Shown here one piece after another: positions 31,541 to 44,040 of a stretch of 64,000 nt of DNA. The translations under genes and the position numbers were made by a program. Source of the stretch: Litsea cubeba (taxonomy: Eukaryota; Streptophyta; Magnoliopsida; Laurales; Lauraceae); assembly GCA_012931725.1 (NCBI GenBank), contig CM022951.1, positions 8,676,953 through 8,740,952 on the forward strand. The letters run 5' to 3'. Within the stretch, counting starts at the first letter, position 1; every line of letters starts with the position of its first letter. The notes under the pieces are model-generated. The model saw only the letters and a program-made list of their open reading frames with translations, searched no databases and was not told the origin of the DNA.

Positions 31541-32090
31541 AAACCTACATTTCAACTATACGAGCAATCCGGGAGTCGGAATCTCGAGCCGTAACTTTCG
31601 GTCAGTCAGGAATGACTTTGAGCTCGTGCCCGTCCAGTTTCATGGGCACCGGAGCCCGTTTGGTCGGTTTGGGCATTCGGACACTAATTTTCTAAGTTTT
31701 AAGTTATCGTTTTAAGTTAAACCTACGTTTCAACTATACGAGCAATCCGGGAGTCAGAATCTCGAGCCGTAAGTTCCGACAAGTCAGGAATGACTTTGAG
31801 CTCGTGCCTATCTAGATTCACGAGCACCGGAGCCCGTTTGCTTGGTTTCGGCGCTCAGAGGCTAATTTTCTAAGTTTTAAATTAACGTTTTAAGTTAAAC
31901 ATACGTTTCAACTATACGAGCAATCCTGGAATCGAAATCTCGAGCCGTCAGTTCCGGCAACTCAGGAATGACAATGGGCTCATGCCCGTCCAATTTCATG
32001 GGCACTGGAGCCCGTTTGCTCAATCTCGGAAGCTGATTTCTTAAGTTTTAAGTTAACGTTTTAAGTTAAACATACGTATCAACTATACGA
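31541..32090. repeat. Divergent edge of the satellite array, 178-bp units
   Basis: AAGTTAAAC(C/A)TACGTTTCAAC starts units near 31541, 31719, 31897 and 32068 (178, 178, 171 bp). Each has ATCC(G/T)GGAGTCGGAAT..CGAGCCGT, the segment shared with the main 172-bp monomers, but the rest differs (CATGGGCACCGGAGCCCG). Confidence 0.85.
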
Positions 32091-35000
32091 GAGATCCGGG
32101 AGTCGGAATTGTGAGCCGTCAGTTCCTACAAGTCACTCTACCCACGAGCGAAGTGCTCGAGCCAGTTTCCGATTCTTCTGGGAGCTGTTTCTGGTTTAGG
32201 ACCCCTGGTGGGCCGTTTTGGAGCCTAAGTATTGGAAACTCCAATGTTTTCGCTCGTAATTCTCTAACCAGGGAGTCAGAATTGTGAGCCGTCAGTTCCT
32301 ACAAGTCACTCTACCCACGAGCGAAGTGCTAGCGCCGATTATCTATTTTTTCGGGGGCCGTTTCCAATTCCAGACCCCCGGCGGGCCGTTTTGGAGCCTA
32401 AGTGTTGGAAACTCTTATGTTTTCGCTCGTAATTCTCTAACCGGGAGTCCTATTTGCGAGCCGTCAATTCCTACATGTCACTCTACCATCGATCAAAGTG
32501 CTCATGTCAGTTTCTGATTTTTTTGGGGGCCGTTACCCATTTCGGACCCCTAGCGGGCCGTTTTGAAGCCTAAGGGTTGGAAAATCCGATGTTTTTGCTC
32601 TTAATTCTCTAACCGAGCATCGGAATTTCGTGCCATCAGTTCCTACGAGTCACTTTACTCACGAGCGAAGTGCTCCTGCCGGTTTCTGATTTTTTCGGGG
32701 TCCGTTTGCCGTTCCAGACCCCCGGCGGGCGGTTTTGGAGCCTAAGGGTTGGAAACTCTTATGTTTGCGATCGTAATTCTCTAACCGGGAGTCATATTTG
32801 CGAGCCGTCAATTCCTACAACTCACTCTACCGACGAACGAGCTGCTCGTGCTGGCTTCTGATTTTTTAGGGGGCCATTTCCCGTTCTGGACCCCCGGCGA
32901 GCCGTTTTGGAGCCTAAGTAATGGAAAATCTAATTTTTACGATCGATCGTAATTCTCTAACCGGGAGTCCGATTTGCGAGCCGTCAGTTCCTTCAAGTTA
33001 CTCCACCCACGGGCGAAGTGGTCGTACGGGTTTTTGATTTTTCCGGGGGCTGTTGGCCGTTCCATACCCCCGACGGGCTGTTTTGTAGCCTAAGTGTTCG
33101 AAACTCTTATGTTTTCGATCGTAATTCTCTGACTGGGAGTCCTATTTGCGAGCCATCAATTCCTATAAGTCACTCTACCGTCGACCGAAGTGCTCGCGCC
33201 AGTTTCTGGTATTTTTGGGGGCCGTTAACCGTTCCGGACCCCAGTGGGCCATTTTGGAGCCTAGGTGTTGGAAAATCCAATGTTTTCGCTCGTAATTCTC
33301 TAACCGGGAGTCGGAATTGCGAGTTGTCAGTTCCTACAAGTCACTCTACCCACAAGCGACATGCTTGAACCAGTTTTCAATTTTTTCGGCGGCCATTTCC
33401 CGTTCCGAACCCCCGGTGGGCCGTTCTGGAGCCTAAGTGTTGGCAAATCCAATGTTTTCGCCCGTAATTCTCTAAACGGGAGTCGGAATTGTAGGCCATC
33501 AGTTCCCGCAAGTCACTCTACCCATGATCGAAGTGACCTGCCATTTTTCAATTTTTCCGAGGGCCGTTAGCCGTTCCAGACCCCCGGTGGGCCGTTTGGA
33601 GCCTAAGTGTTGGAAACTCTTATGTTTCGATCGTAACTCTCTAACCGGGAGTCATATTTGCAAGCCGTCAATTCCTACAAGTCAGTCTACCGTCGACCGA
33701 AGTGCTCTTGCCGGTTTCTAATTTTTTCGGGGGCCGTTTTCCGTTCCGGACCCCCGGCGGGCCGTTTTGGAGCCTAAGTGTTTTAAAATCCTATGTTTTC
33801 GCTCGTAATTCTCTAACTGGGAGTCAGAATTATGAGCCGTCAGTTCCTACAAGTCACTCTACCCACGATCGAAGTGCTAGCGCCGATTATCTATTTTTTC
33901 GGGGGCCGTTTTCAATTCCAGACCCCGGCGGGCCGTTTTGGAGCCTAAGTGTTGGAAACTCTTATGTTTTCGCTCGTAATTCTCTAACGGGGAGTCCTAT
34001 TTGCGAGCCATGAATTCCTACATGTCACTCTACCATCGATTAAAGTGCTCATGTCGATTTCTGAATTTTTTCGGGGGCCGTTTCCCATTTCGGACCAATA
34101 GTGGGCCGTTTTGAAGCCTAAGGGTTGGAAAATCCGATGTTTTTGCTCTTAATTCTCTAACCGAGAATCGGAATTGCGTGCCATCAGTTCTTACGAGTCA
34201 CTATACTCACGAGCGAAGTGCTCGAGCCGGTTTCTGATTTTTTCTGGGGGCGTTTGCCGTTCCAGACCCCCGGCAGGCGGTTTTGGAGCCTAAGTGTTGG
34301 AAACTCCTATGTTTGCGATCATAATTCTCTAAACGGGAGTCCTATTTGCGAGCCGTCAATTCCTACAACTCACTCTATCGACAAACGAACTGCTCGTGCT
34401 GGCTTCTAATTTTTTTGGGGGCCATTTCCCGTTCCGGACCCCCGGCGAGCCGTTTTGGAGCCTAAGTAATGGAAAATCCAATTTTTTCGATCGATCGTAA
34501 TTCTCTAACCGGGAGTCCGATTTGCGAGCCGTCAGTTCCTTCAAGTTACTCCACCCACGGGCGAAGTGCTCGTGCGGGTTTTCGATTTTTTTGCCGTTCC
34601 ATACCCCCGACGGGCCGTTTCGTAGCCTAAGTGTTAGAAACTCTTATGTTTTCGATCGTAATTCTCTAACCGGGAGTCCTATTTGTGAGCCATCAATTCC
34701 TACAAGTCACTCTACCGTCGACCGAAGTGCTCGTGCCGGTTTCTGATTTTTTTGGGGGCCGTTAACTATTCCGGACCCCCAGCGGGCCGTTTTGGAGCCT
34801 AGGTGTTGGAAAATCCAAAGTTTTCGCTCTTAATTCTCTAACCGTGAATCGGAATTGTGAGCCATCAGTTCCTACAAGTCGCTCTGCCCACGATCGAAGT
34901 GCCCGTGCCGGTTTCCGATTTTTCCGAGGGCCGTTAGCCGTTCCAAACCCCGGTGGGCCGTTTTGGAGCCTAAGTGTTGGAAACTCTTATGTTTCGTTCG

Positions 35001-38000
35001 TAATTCTCTAACCGGGAGTCCTATTTGCAAGTCGTCAATTCCTGCAAGTCACTCTACAGTCAACCGAAGTGCTCCTGCCGGTTTCTGATTTTTTCGGGGG
35101 CCGTTTCCCGTTTCGGAGCCCCGGCGGGCCGTTTTGGAGCCTAAGTGTTGGAAAATCCAATGTTTTCGCTCGTAATTCTCTAAAAGGGAGTCGGAATTGC
35201 GAGCCGTTAGTTCCTACAAGTCACTCCACCCACGATCGAAGTGCCCGTGCCGGTTTCCAATTTTTCCAAGGGCCGTTTACCATCCAGGCCCCCGGTGGGC
35301 TGTTTTGGAGCCTAAGTGTTGGAAACTCTTATGTTTCGATCGTGATTCTGTAACCAGAAGTCCTATTTGCAAACCGTCAATTCCTACAAGTCACTCTACT
35401 GTCGACCGAAGTGCTCTTGTCGGTTTCTGATTTTTTCGGGGGCCGTTTCCCATTCCGGACCCCCGGCGGGCCGTTTTGGAGCCTAAGTGTTGGAAAATCC
35501 TTTGTTTTCGCTCGTAATTCTCTAACCGGGAGTCAGAATTATGAGCCGTCAGTTCCTACAAGTCACTCTACCCACGATCGAAGTGCCCGTGCCGGTTTCC
35601 AATTTTTCCAACTGCTGTTTACCATTCCAGGCCCCCGGTGGGCCATTTTGGAGCCTAAGTGTTGGAACCTTTTATGTTTCGATCGTGATTCTCTAACCGG
35701 AAGGCCTATTTGCAAACCGTCAATTCCTACAAGTCACTCTACCGTCGACCGAAGTGCTCTTGTCGGTTTCTGATTTTTTGGGGGCCGACTCCCATTTCGG
35801 ACCCCTAGCGGACCGTTTTGGAGCCTAAGGGTTGGAAAATACGATGTTTTCGCTCGTAATTCTCTAACCGAGCGTCGGAATTGTGTGCCATCAGTTCCTA
35901 CAAGTCACTCTACCCACGAGCGAAGTGGCCGTGCCGGTTTCTGATTTTTCCGGGGGTCGTTTGCCGTTCCAGACCCCCGGCGGGCCGTTTTGGAGCCTAA
36001 GTGTTGGAAACTCTTATGTTTTCGATCCTAATTCTCTAACCGGGAGTCCTATTTGAGAGCCGTCAATTCCTACAACTCACTCTACCGTCGAACGAACTGC
36101 TCGTGCTGGCTTCTGATTTATTTTGGGCCTTTTCCCATTCCGAACCCCCGGCGAGCCGTTTTGGATCCTAAGTGTTGGAAAACCCATTTTTTTCGATCGA
36201 TCGTAATTCTCTAACCGGGAGACCTATTTGCGAGCCGTCAGTTTCTTCAAGTTACTCTACCCATGAGCGAAGTGCTCGTGCCGGTTTCCCATTTTTTCAG
36301 GGGCCATTGGCCGTTCTATACCCCCGACGGGCCATTTTGTAGCCTAAGTGTTGGAAACTCTTATATTTTCGATCGTAATTCTCTAACCGCGAGTCCTATT
36401 TGCGAGCCGTCAATTCCTACAAGTCACTCTACCATCGACCGAAGTGCTCGTGCCGGTTTCTGAATTTTTTTGGGGGCCGTTACCCGTTCCGGCTAGGTGT
36501 TGGAATGTCGTGTTGTTAGTTCCTATAAGTCACTCGACCCACAAGCGACGAGCTTGTGCCGGTTTTCGATTTTTCCGGGGGCCATTTCCTATTCGAACCC
36601 CCGGCGGGCCGTTTTGGAGCCTAAGTGTTGGAAAATCCAATGTTTTCACTCGTAATTCTCTAAACAGGAGTCGGAATTGCGGGCCATCAGTTCTCACAAG
36701 TCACTCTACCCACGATCGAAGTGCCCTGCCGTTTTTTCGATTTTTCCAAGGGCCGTTAGCCGTTCCAGACCCCCGATGGGCCGTTTCGAGCCTAAGTGTT
36801 GGAAACTCTTATGTTTCGATCGTAACACTCTAACCGGGATTCATATTTGTGAGCCGTCAATTCCAACAAGTCACTCTACCGTCGACCGAAGTGCTCTTGC
36901 CAGTTTCTTGTTTTTTCGGGGGCCGTTTCCCATTCCGGACCCCCGGCGGGCCGTTTTGGAGCCTAAGTGTTGGAAAATCCTTTGTTTTCGCTCTTAATTC
37001 TCTAACCGGGAGTCAGAATTATGAGCCGTCAGTTCCTACAAGTCACTATACCCACGATCGAAGTGCCCGTGCCAATTTCCAATTTTTCCAAGGGCTGTTT
37101 ACCATTCCAGGCCCCCGGTGGGCCATTTTGGAGCCTAAGTGTTGGAAACTTTTATGTTTCGATCGTGATTCTCTAACCGGAAGTCCTATTTGCAAACCGT
37201 CAATTCCTACAAGTCACTCTACCGTCGACCGAAGTACTCTTGTCGGTTTCTGATTTTTTCGGGGGCCGATTCCCGTTTCGGACCCCTAGCGGACCGTTTT
37301 GGAGCCTAAGGGTTGGAAAATACGATGTTTTCGCTCGTAATTCTCTAACCGAGCGTCGGAATTGTGTGCCATCAGTTCCTACAAGTCACTCTACCCACGA
37401 GCGAAGTGCCCGTGCCGGTTTCTGATTTTTCCGGGGGTCGTTTGCCGTTCCAGACCCCCGGCGGGCCGTTTTGGAGCCTAAGTGTTGGAAACTTTTATGT
37501 TTTCGATCATAATTCTCTAACCGGGAGTCCTATTTGCAAGCCGTCAATTCCTACAACTCACTCTTCAGTCGAACGAACTGCTCGTGCTGGCTTCTGATTT
37601 TTTTTTGGGCCGTTTCCCATTCCGAACCCCTGCGAGCCATTTTGGATCCTAAGTGTTGGAAAATCCATTTTTTTCGATCGGTCGTAATTCTCTAACCAGG
37701 AGTCCTATTTGCGAGCCGTCAGTTCCTTCAAGTTACTCTATCCATGAGCGAAGTGCTTGTGCCGGTTTTCAATTTTTTCGAGGGCTGTTGGCTGTTCCAT
37801 ACCTCCAACAGGCCGTTTTGTAACCTAAGTGTTGGAAACTCTTATGTTTTCGATCTTAATTCTCTAACCGGGAGTCCTATTTGCGAGCCATCAATTCCTA
37901 CAAGTCACTCTCCCGTCGACCGAAGTGCTAGTGCCGATTTCTGATTTTTTTGGGGGCCGTTATCTGTTCCGGACCACAGCGGGCCGTTTTGGAGCCTAGG

Positions 38001-39520
38001 TGTTGGAAAATCCAATGTTTTCACTCGTAATTCTCTAACCGGGAGTCGGAATTGCGAGTTGTAAGTTCCTACAATCACTCTACCCACAATCGACATGCTT
38101 GTGCCGGTTTTCAATTTTTTCGGGGGCCATTTCCCATTCCGAACCCCCGGCGGGCCGTTTTGGAGCCTAAGTATTGGAAAATCCAATGTTTTCGCCCATA
38201 ATTTTGTAAACGGGAGTCGGAATTGCGGGCCATCAGTTCGCGCAAGTCACTCTACCCACGATCGCATTGCCCAGCCGTTTTCCATTTTTTCCGAGGGCCA
38301 TTAGCCGCTCCAGACCCCCGGTGGGCCGTTTGGAGCCCAAGTGTTGGAAACTCTTATGTTTCGATCATAACTCTCTAACCGGGAGTCCTATTTGCGAGCC
38401 GTCAATTCCTACAAGTCACACTACCGTCGACCGATGTGCTCTTTCCGGTTTATGGTTTTTTCGGGGCTTGTTTCCCTTTCGGGACCCCCGGCAGGCCGTT
38501 TTGGAGCATAAGTGTTGGAAAATCCTATGTTTTCGCTCGTAATTCTCTAACCGAGAGTCAGAATTGTGAGCCCCGTTTCCAATTCCAGACCCCCGGCGGG
38601 CCATTTTGGAGCCTAAGTGTTGGAAACTCTTATATTTTCGCACGTAATTCTCTACCGGGAGTCCTATTTGCGAACCGTCAATTCCTACATGTCACTCTAC
38701 CATCGATCAAAGTGCTCTTGTCCGTTTCTGATTTTTTCGGGGACCGTTTCCCATTTCGGACCCCTAGCGTGCCTTTTTGAAGCCTAAGGGTTGGAAAATC
38801 CGATGTTTTTGCTCGTAATTCTCTAACCGAGTATCGAAATTGCGTGCTATCAGTTCCTACGAGTCACTCTACCCACGAGCGAAGTGCTCATACCGATTTC
38901 TGATTTTTTCGGGGGGCGTTTGCCGTTCCAGACCCCCGGTGGGCCGTTTTGGAGCCTAAGTGTTGGAAACTCTAATGTTTTCGCTCGTAATTCTCTAACC
39001 GGGAGTCCTATTTGCGAGCCGACAATTCCTACATGTCACTCTACCATCGATCAAAGTGCTCTTGTCGGTTTCTGATTTTTTTTGGGACCGTTTCCCATTT
39101 CGGACCCCTAGCGGGCCGTTTTGAAGCCTAAGAGTTGGAAAATCTGATGTTTTTGCTCGTAATTCTCTAACAGAGCATCGGAATTACGTGCCATCAGTTC
39201 CTACAAGTCACTCTACCCACAAGCGAAGTGCTCATGCCGGTTTCCGGTTTTTTCGGGGTCGTTTGCCGTTCTAGACCCCCGGCGGGCCGTTTTGGAGCCT
39301 AAGTGTAGGAAACTCTTATGTTTGCGATCTTAATTCTCTAACCGGGAGTCCTATTTGCGAGCCGTCAATTCCTACAACTCACTCTAGCGACGAACGAACT
39401 GCTCGTGCTGGCTTCTGATTTTTTTTGGGCCATTTCCCGTTCCGGACCCCCGGCGAGCCATTTTGGATCCTAAGTAATGGAAAATCCAATTTTTTCGGTC
39501 GATCGTATTTCTCTAACCGG
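32091..39520. repeat. Satellite array, 172-bp monomer, about 43 copies, higher-order structure
   Basis: AATTCTCTAACCGGGAGTC recurs at 32431, 32603, 32775, 32951, 33123, 33294 and so on (172, 172, 176, 172, 171 bp). Each monomer has GTCA(G/A)TTCCTACAAGTCACTC, GAAGTGCTCGTGCCGGTTTC, GGGGGCCGTTTCCC and GGCGGGCCGTTTTGGAGCC. Two monomer types mostly alternate: AGTCGGAATTGCGAGCC...ACCCACGAGCG and AGTCCTATTTGCGAGCC...ACCGTCGACCG. A marked monomer with doubled GATCGATCGT recurs at 32941, 34489, 36195, 37676 and 39497 (1548, 1706, 1481, 1821 bp), giving a 9-10-mer higher-order unit. All frames through the array are repeat-encoded, not genes. Confidence 0.96.
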
Positions 39521-39985
39521 GAGACCTTGTGGAATATTATAGCACTACAGTCAACGCGAACTTGCAAACCTTAGAAGAGATAAAGCGATGGTCAAGAAAA
39601 AGACCCTGGATTTTTAGATCAGGAAAAAAAGATAAAATTTCTTGAAAAAAATATTAAATTTCTCAAAAAAAAAAGATAAAAAAAAAGAAGAAAGAAAGAT
39701 AAAAAGATGCTCTTGCTGGGTTAGTCTAATTTGACCGATTTTTGTGTCTTTCCCATCCAGAGGGAGGTCAATTGTTTGGATCACCATTCACCAAACCATG
39801 ATTCAAGTGTACAAAACTGGGTGCTTCAGCTAACTATACTCTTACTGAGCCTGAAGAGTCTATAATTCTGTCTTTGCATTCCACATTCCAAGTTTCCTCA
39901 TGTTTATTGCTATTTATTTCTTTTAGTGATTGCATTAATAATGCATATTGTCTTCTCTTATATCAGCTCATATGCATTTGTTTGA
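39521..39985. other. Spacer right of the satellite, no gene
   Basis: The array stops abruptly near 39526 after CTAACCGGGAGACC. An A-rich stretch follows (39600-39710). Confidence 0.4.
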
Positions 39986-39989
39986 TATT

Positions 39990-40648
39990 TTCCATAAATG
40001 ACAGGATCCTCCTCCAAACATTACAGGTTACAGGTGCCCCAACAGCAAGCCCGAATTCAGGTAACAACCCCTAGCCTATGGGAAGAGAACCCATTTTTGT
40101 ATTGTTTAGTTTAGTTTTTGCTTCTTCTTGTTTTTGGTGGTATTCTCTTGTAACTTACCTTTCAAAAAAGAAAAAAAAATCTCTTGTAACTTGTGAAGAA
40201 GACACTTAGCAGATGTCCTAAAATTGGCATGTGGAAAGAGAACCCGTTTTGGTAAAATACCATCATTTGTTTTTGTGTATATCCTCAAATTAATACATTC
40301 AATATTCTTTGATTTTTATATAGTATATACTATGGTACCCATAATGTGTTTCCATTGTTCCACCCATCATTGTGTTTGTTCGATGATTTATTTATATATT
40401 TTCTTAAATGCAGCTTATTGACATGGAAAACATGTCCTTGTTTTGCTTGTAGATGGCCAGTTGAGATCACATACTAGCTCACAGCCCCAGGTTCCCCCTC
40501 AAGCTCCTCAGCCTGCAGCAATTCTCACCAGTACTTCTGCTACCTCAGGCCCAACCTTGCTGCAATCTAGATTTCACTGGTCACATGTGTTACTTGCTGT
40601 AGGATTGCTTGCTGCATCAGGCACTGGAACTGCTGTGCTATTTAAGGT
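39990..40648 (+). pseudogene. PEX14: PEX14 (peroxin 14) gene fragment
   Basis: The best exon runs from about 40453 to 40647 and encodes GQLRSHTSSQPQVPPQAPQP and then RFHWSHVLLAVGLLAASGTG followed by TAVLFK, ending at an AG|GTATCA donor. This is the Pro/Gln-rich segment and membrane segment of plant PEX14, the docking factor for peroxisomal matrix import. An upstream exon near 40004-40058 reads QVTGAPTASPNSG before GTAACA, preceded by DPPPN in another frame, which suggests a 1-nt shift. The N-terminal import-receptor-binding domain and all downstream exons are missing. I read it as a broken duplicate or captured piece. Confidence 0.6.
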
Positions 40649-42475
40649 ATCAAGAGCAGTGTTCCCAAATCAGTTTTTGTATACATCATGTCCACTTAGT
40701 GCTTCATATGATGTTGAAAAGTGTTTGGTTGCCGGTTGGACTCATATACTTTTATACATCATGAATAGTAATGCATGTGAACATGAGACTAAATCTCATT
40801 TAAATTGGAAATTATTGGATTGTGATTATTAGCTAAAGGGCCTAGTAGGAGAGACTCTGATCATCTCTCTCTCTCTCTCTCTCTCTCCCCTTTCTTTTCA
40901 TTTTACTATTATTAACTATTAATGATGCCTTCATCATCATCCTCTTTTTTTTTTTTTTTGAATGGTTACTTTCATTAAAGTCTTCATCATCATCCTCATC
41001 TGAAGCAAAGGTTGAACCTTAGAGAATCCCGACTGTCATAGATCTTGCATGTAGCACTGTGATTTTCTAGAGCTATATTTGACACCATATTTTGAAATGA
41101 CGTCTCAGCCAACGGCAATGAACTGGTAATGGTAGTTTGATTTGACAACTTTGTTTTGCAGACTCATGGGTTGCGAGTCATGGAAGGAGGTGCAAAGAAT
41201 GCAATTGGTTTCATTGAGTTGTGTTTCTTGCTCATTCTTTTTGTATTTTTCCCTTTTCCTTATGCTGTCTACTGTGACTTCAGATATTCATATGAATATT
41301 AACTTGTGATTGTTTACTATGAGCAATATCAGTTGCACCATCAAGATGTGCATGATTTTTAACTATAATATGCACCTCTTTTCTTACTTCTGTTTAACAA
41401 ACATACTATTTGCTCCACTTAATATTACACATGACTTAATATTACACGCATAGGAGTTCTATGGATGATGCGTTGTTGAGTAGTACGTAGTGACTATTTT
41501 GTTCGTCGTTATTGTTAAAGATGCTACTTGATGTCACACTATTCTGTTTCAAAGTCTATCCTTGGATCAATCTATGATATGACCTACTGGACTAAACTAC
41601 TCAGATCTGTTTATTATTCTGCTGTGAACTCTCCATATTTTGATGTAAGGCCAAATTTCAAAATCCTCAATGAGAAGTAATGTAGCATATCCATATGTAG
41701 TCTAGTGTACTGTGCTGTTGAGTCACTTGTTGGGTTTAGGTTTTGTTGGGTTCTGTTAAGTAGTGGGTTTCTCATGTCTTAATTAGGGGTCTGGAATCTT
41801 CATTTAAGCTAAAGTCATTACTCATGTTGTGTTTCTCCTTGTTTGTATCCACAGGTTGTAGAGAATGTAACGTTTATGGCCGAAATGGTATTGTTTTCTT
41901 CACCAAAGTTATTATAAATTTATTTGGATTTCCTTTTTGAGTTTTTTTCCCAGTTTCCTTGAACTCGATGTTTTATTGGATGAGAATGACATGAGCTTTA
42001 AATTAGGAATTTGACTAAATGGCCTTGGTGGAATCTTGCATCACGTGTTTAGTCCAAAAGGATGTCTAGGCAATAATGAGGATTTGATGCTATGAATGAG
42101 CTGTCCATTGAGAATTATTTGTATTGAGAATTTTCTTTCTTCATAAAGGTCACGGGCTGAGAATGTGACTTATCATTGAGATCATCTTTTACCTGCTTAA
42201 TAGACTATCAGTGGTTATTTGGATGTATCTTGAAACATGTATGCCAACATGCCAACATAACACATATGCCAACACATCAAACATGTTAGGCATCTCAGGT
42301 GTGTTTGGGATGTATCTTGAACTAATAAAAACAAAGAAAAATGAAATCACTTGCAAATGGGCTGTTAAGAGTATATGCACAGAATAGTATACACATCAAC
42401 ATGGTAGGGAGATGATTTAAAAGCAGAGAAGGTCGAATGGTGTATATATGACTGATGACGTAGTGGTGAATGACT
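40649..42475. other. Non-coding region after the PEX14 exon, with a (CT)12 microsatellite
   Basis: Probably includes PEX14 intron sequence. A (CT)n run lies at 40864-40887. Possible exon-like pieces at 41161 and 41855 follow CAG but show no recognisable protein. Confidence 0.35.
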
Positions 42476-42565
42476 TTGTAGTGTGTTGGGGCACTGGGTT
42501 GTTTATATAAAGTGTTTTTTTGTCATGTGCAGGTACTTAGTAGGTTGTAAAAAAAATATTAAATG
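42476..42565. repeat. Inverted copy of the 93-bp repeat at 30660-30752
   Basis: Reverse complement of the 30660-30752 copy. It lies just left of the CACTA terminus at 42566. Confidence 0.85.
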
Positions 42566-43325
42566 CACTACAACAAGTTGCACTTTTAGCCACGTTTTTT
42601 AGCCACGTTTTTTAAAATTCGTCGGTAAATGGTATACCTTTGCCGACGTTTTTACTTTCGTCGGTAAAGGGTAGACCTTTACCGACGTTTTTTAAAAATA
42701 TCGGCAAAGGGTAGACTTTTGCCAACGTTTTATAAAAAACGTCGGCAAAAGGTATAACCTTTACCGACGTTTTTTAAAACGTCGGCAAAAGTAATGACTT
42801 TTACCGACGTTTCGTAAAAAGCGTGGCCAAAAGTTGACCCTTTACCGACGTTTTTTAATAAAACGTCGGCAAAGGCCATCCTTGAATTTAAAAAAAATAA
42901 TTTATTTTTTAAATTTTACCGACGAAATAAAACGTCGGTAAATATGCTTTTAATTTTACCGACGAAATTAAACGTCGGCAAATATGTTTATGAATATTTA
43001 TTTATTTTTATATTAATTTTACATGCGAAAATACAAATGTAGGTAAATATATTTATTAATTTTTATATTAATTGTACCGATGAAAATAAAAACGTCGGTA
43101 AATATCTTTTTAAATTTTTATTTTTTACCTTTACCGACGAAATTAATCGTCGGTAAATATGTTTATTAATTTTCATTTATTTTTACGATCATGTTACCAA
43201 TAAAAACAAACACGTCGGTAAATATCTTTTTAAATTTTTATTTTTTACTTTTACCGACGAAATTAAACGTCGGTAAATATGTTTATTAATTTTTATTAAT
43301 TTTTATATTTATTTTTCCAACGAAA
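42566..43325. mobile_element. CACTA element end with ACCGACG subterminal repeats
   Basis: It begins CACTACAACAAGTTGCAC. TTTACCGACG or CGTCGGTAAA (and TTTGCCGACG variants) recurs about 20 times in both orientations to 43285, giving many AACGTCGGTAAAT / TTTACCGACGAAAT pairs. The other terminus is absent. A short piece at 62620-62767 looks like the same family. Confidence 0.8.
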
Positions 43326-44040
43326 ATAAAATAATTATATCCATGATGAATCAAGCGATAAGATTTGACCAGATAATCATTGTTGACCTCCTAAAGAGGG
43401 TTTTAGGTTTAGATCAGAAAAAAGTGGCCCACAAAAATTAAAATTGAACCATTAACCCTTTGGTCCTTTTTGTCAATATCTCACAATACATGAAGGATCA
43501 ATCGTTTGAATTTGATCCAGTAAATGTTACTTGCCATATAAAGGGGGTCTATGGTCCATATCTTGCATTAGAGATCCAGATTGTTCGGAAATGTAGAAAA
43601 AACGGACTGCATGTCTTAACTCGTGAATGCACTGTAGTAACCATGCATTAATCCAACGATTGATATTTATCTCAAATATATTTCATGATCCATATTGAAT
43701 CAACATTTGGGGTTGGGACCTATAACTATAAATGACCTTTTGAAGAGCACTAAAAATTTGGATTGCGAAAATAAGGCGTACAAAATTCCATAAATGATGA
43801 TCTAATGGTCTGTAAATTTTCATCAATACATCACAATCTATAATGATCCAATGGTTGACTTTTGGTATCATAGCCGTTTTTAGCCCCCCTAACATGATCA
43901 ACGGTTTGGATCACAAATGCTTGTCTTAGTGCCATTTGAAATGGACACAGTAGAAACTTCATCCAAACATGCTAAAACCGGATTCCATCAGTTTTAAGCC
44001 AATAAGAAGAGAAAAGTAGAGATGCCAAACTGAACCTCAG
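43326..44040. other. Non-coding region, no gene recognised
   Basis: No feature identified. Phrases such as 'ATCCAACGATTGA' and 'GATCCAATGGTTGA' recur, suggesting old MITE sequence, but ends were not found. Confidence 0.35.

Noticed and set aside
32284..39075. Many similar 60-130 codon frames with the phrase SLSVGNSYVF
   Set aside because: They recur once per satellite monomer and shift frame between monomers. No start, splice or domain evidence for a gene family.
31541..39520. CRISPR-like array
   Set aside because: The repeats are contiguous 172-bp units without short direct repeats and unique spacers, and the DNA is plant nuclear.
42476..42486. GTAGTG as the right terminus of the CACTA element starting at 30753
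   Set aside because: The adjacent sequence lacks the GGCGGTCGCTAAT subterminal motif and does not match the CACTACTAGGAAAC end. The same text belongs to the 93-bp repeat.
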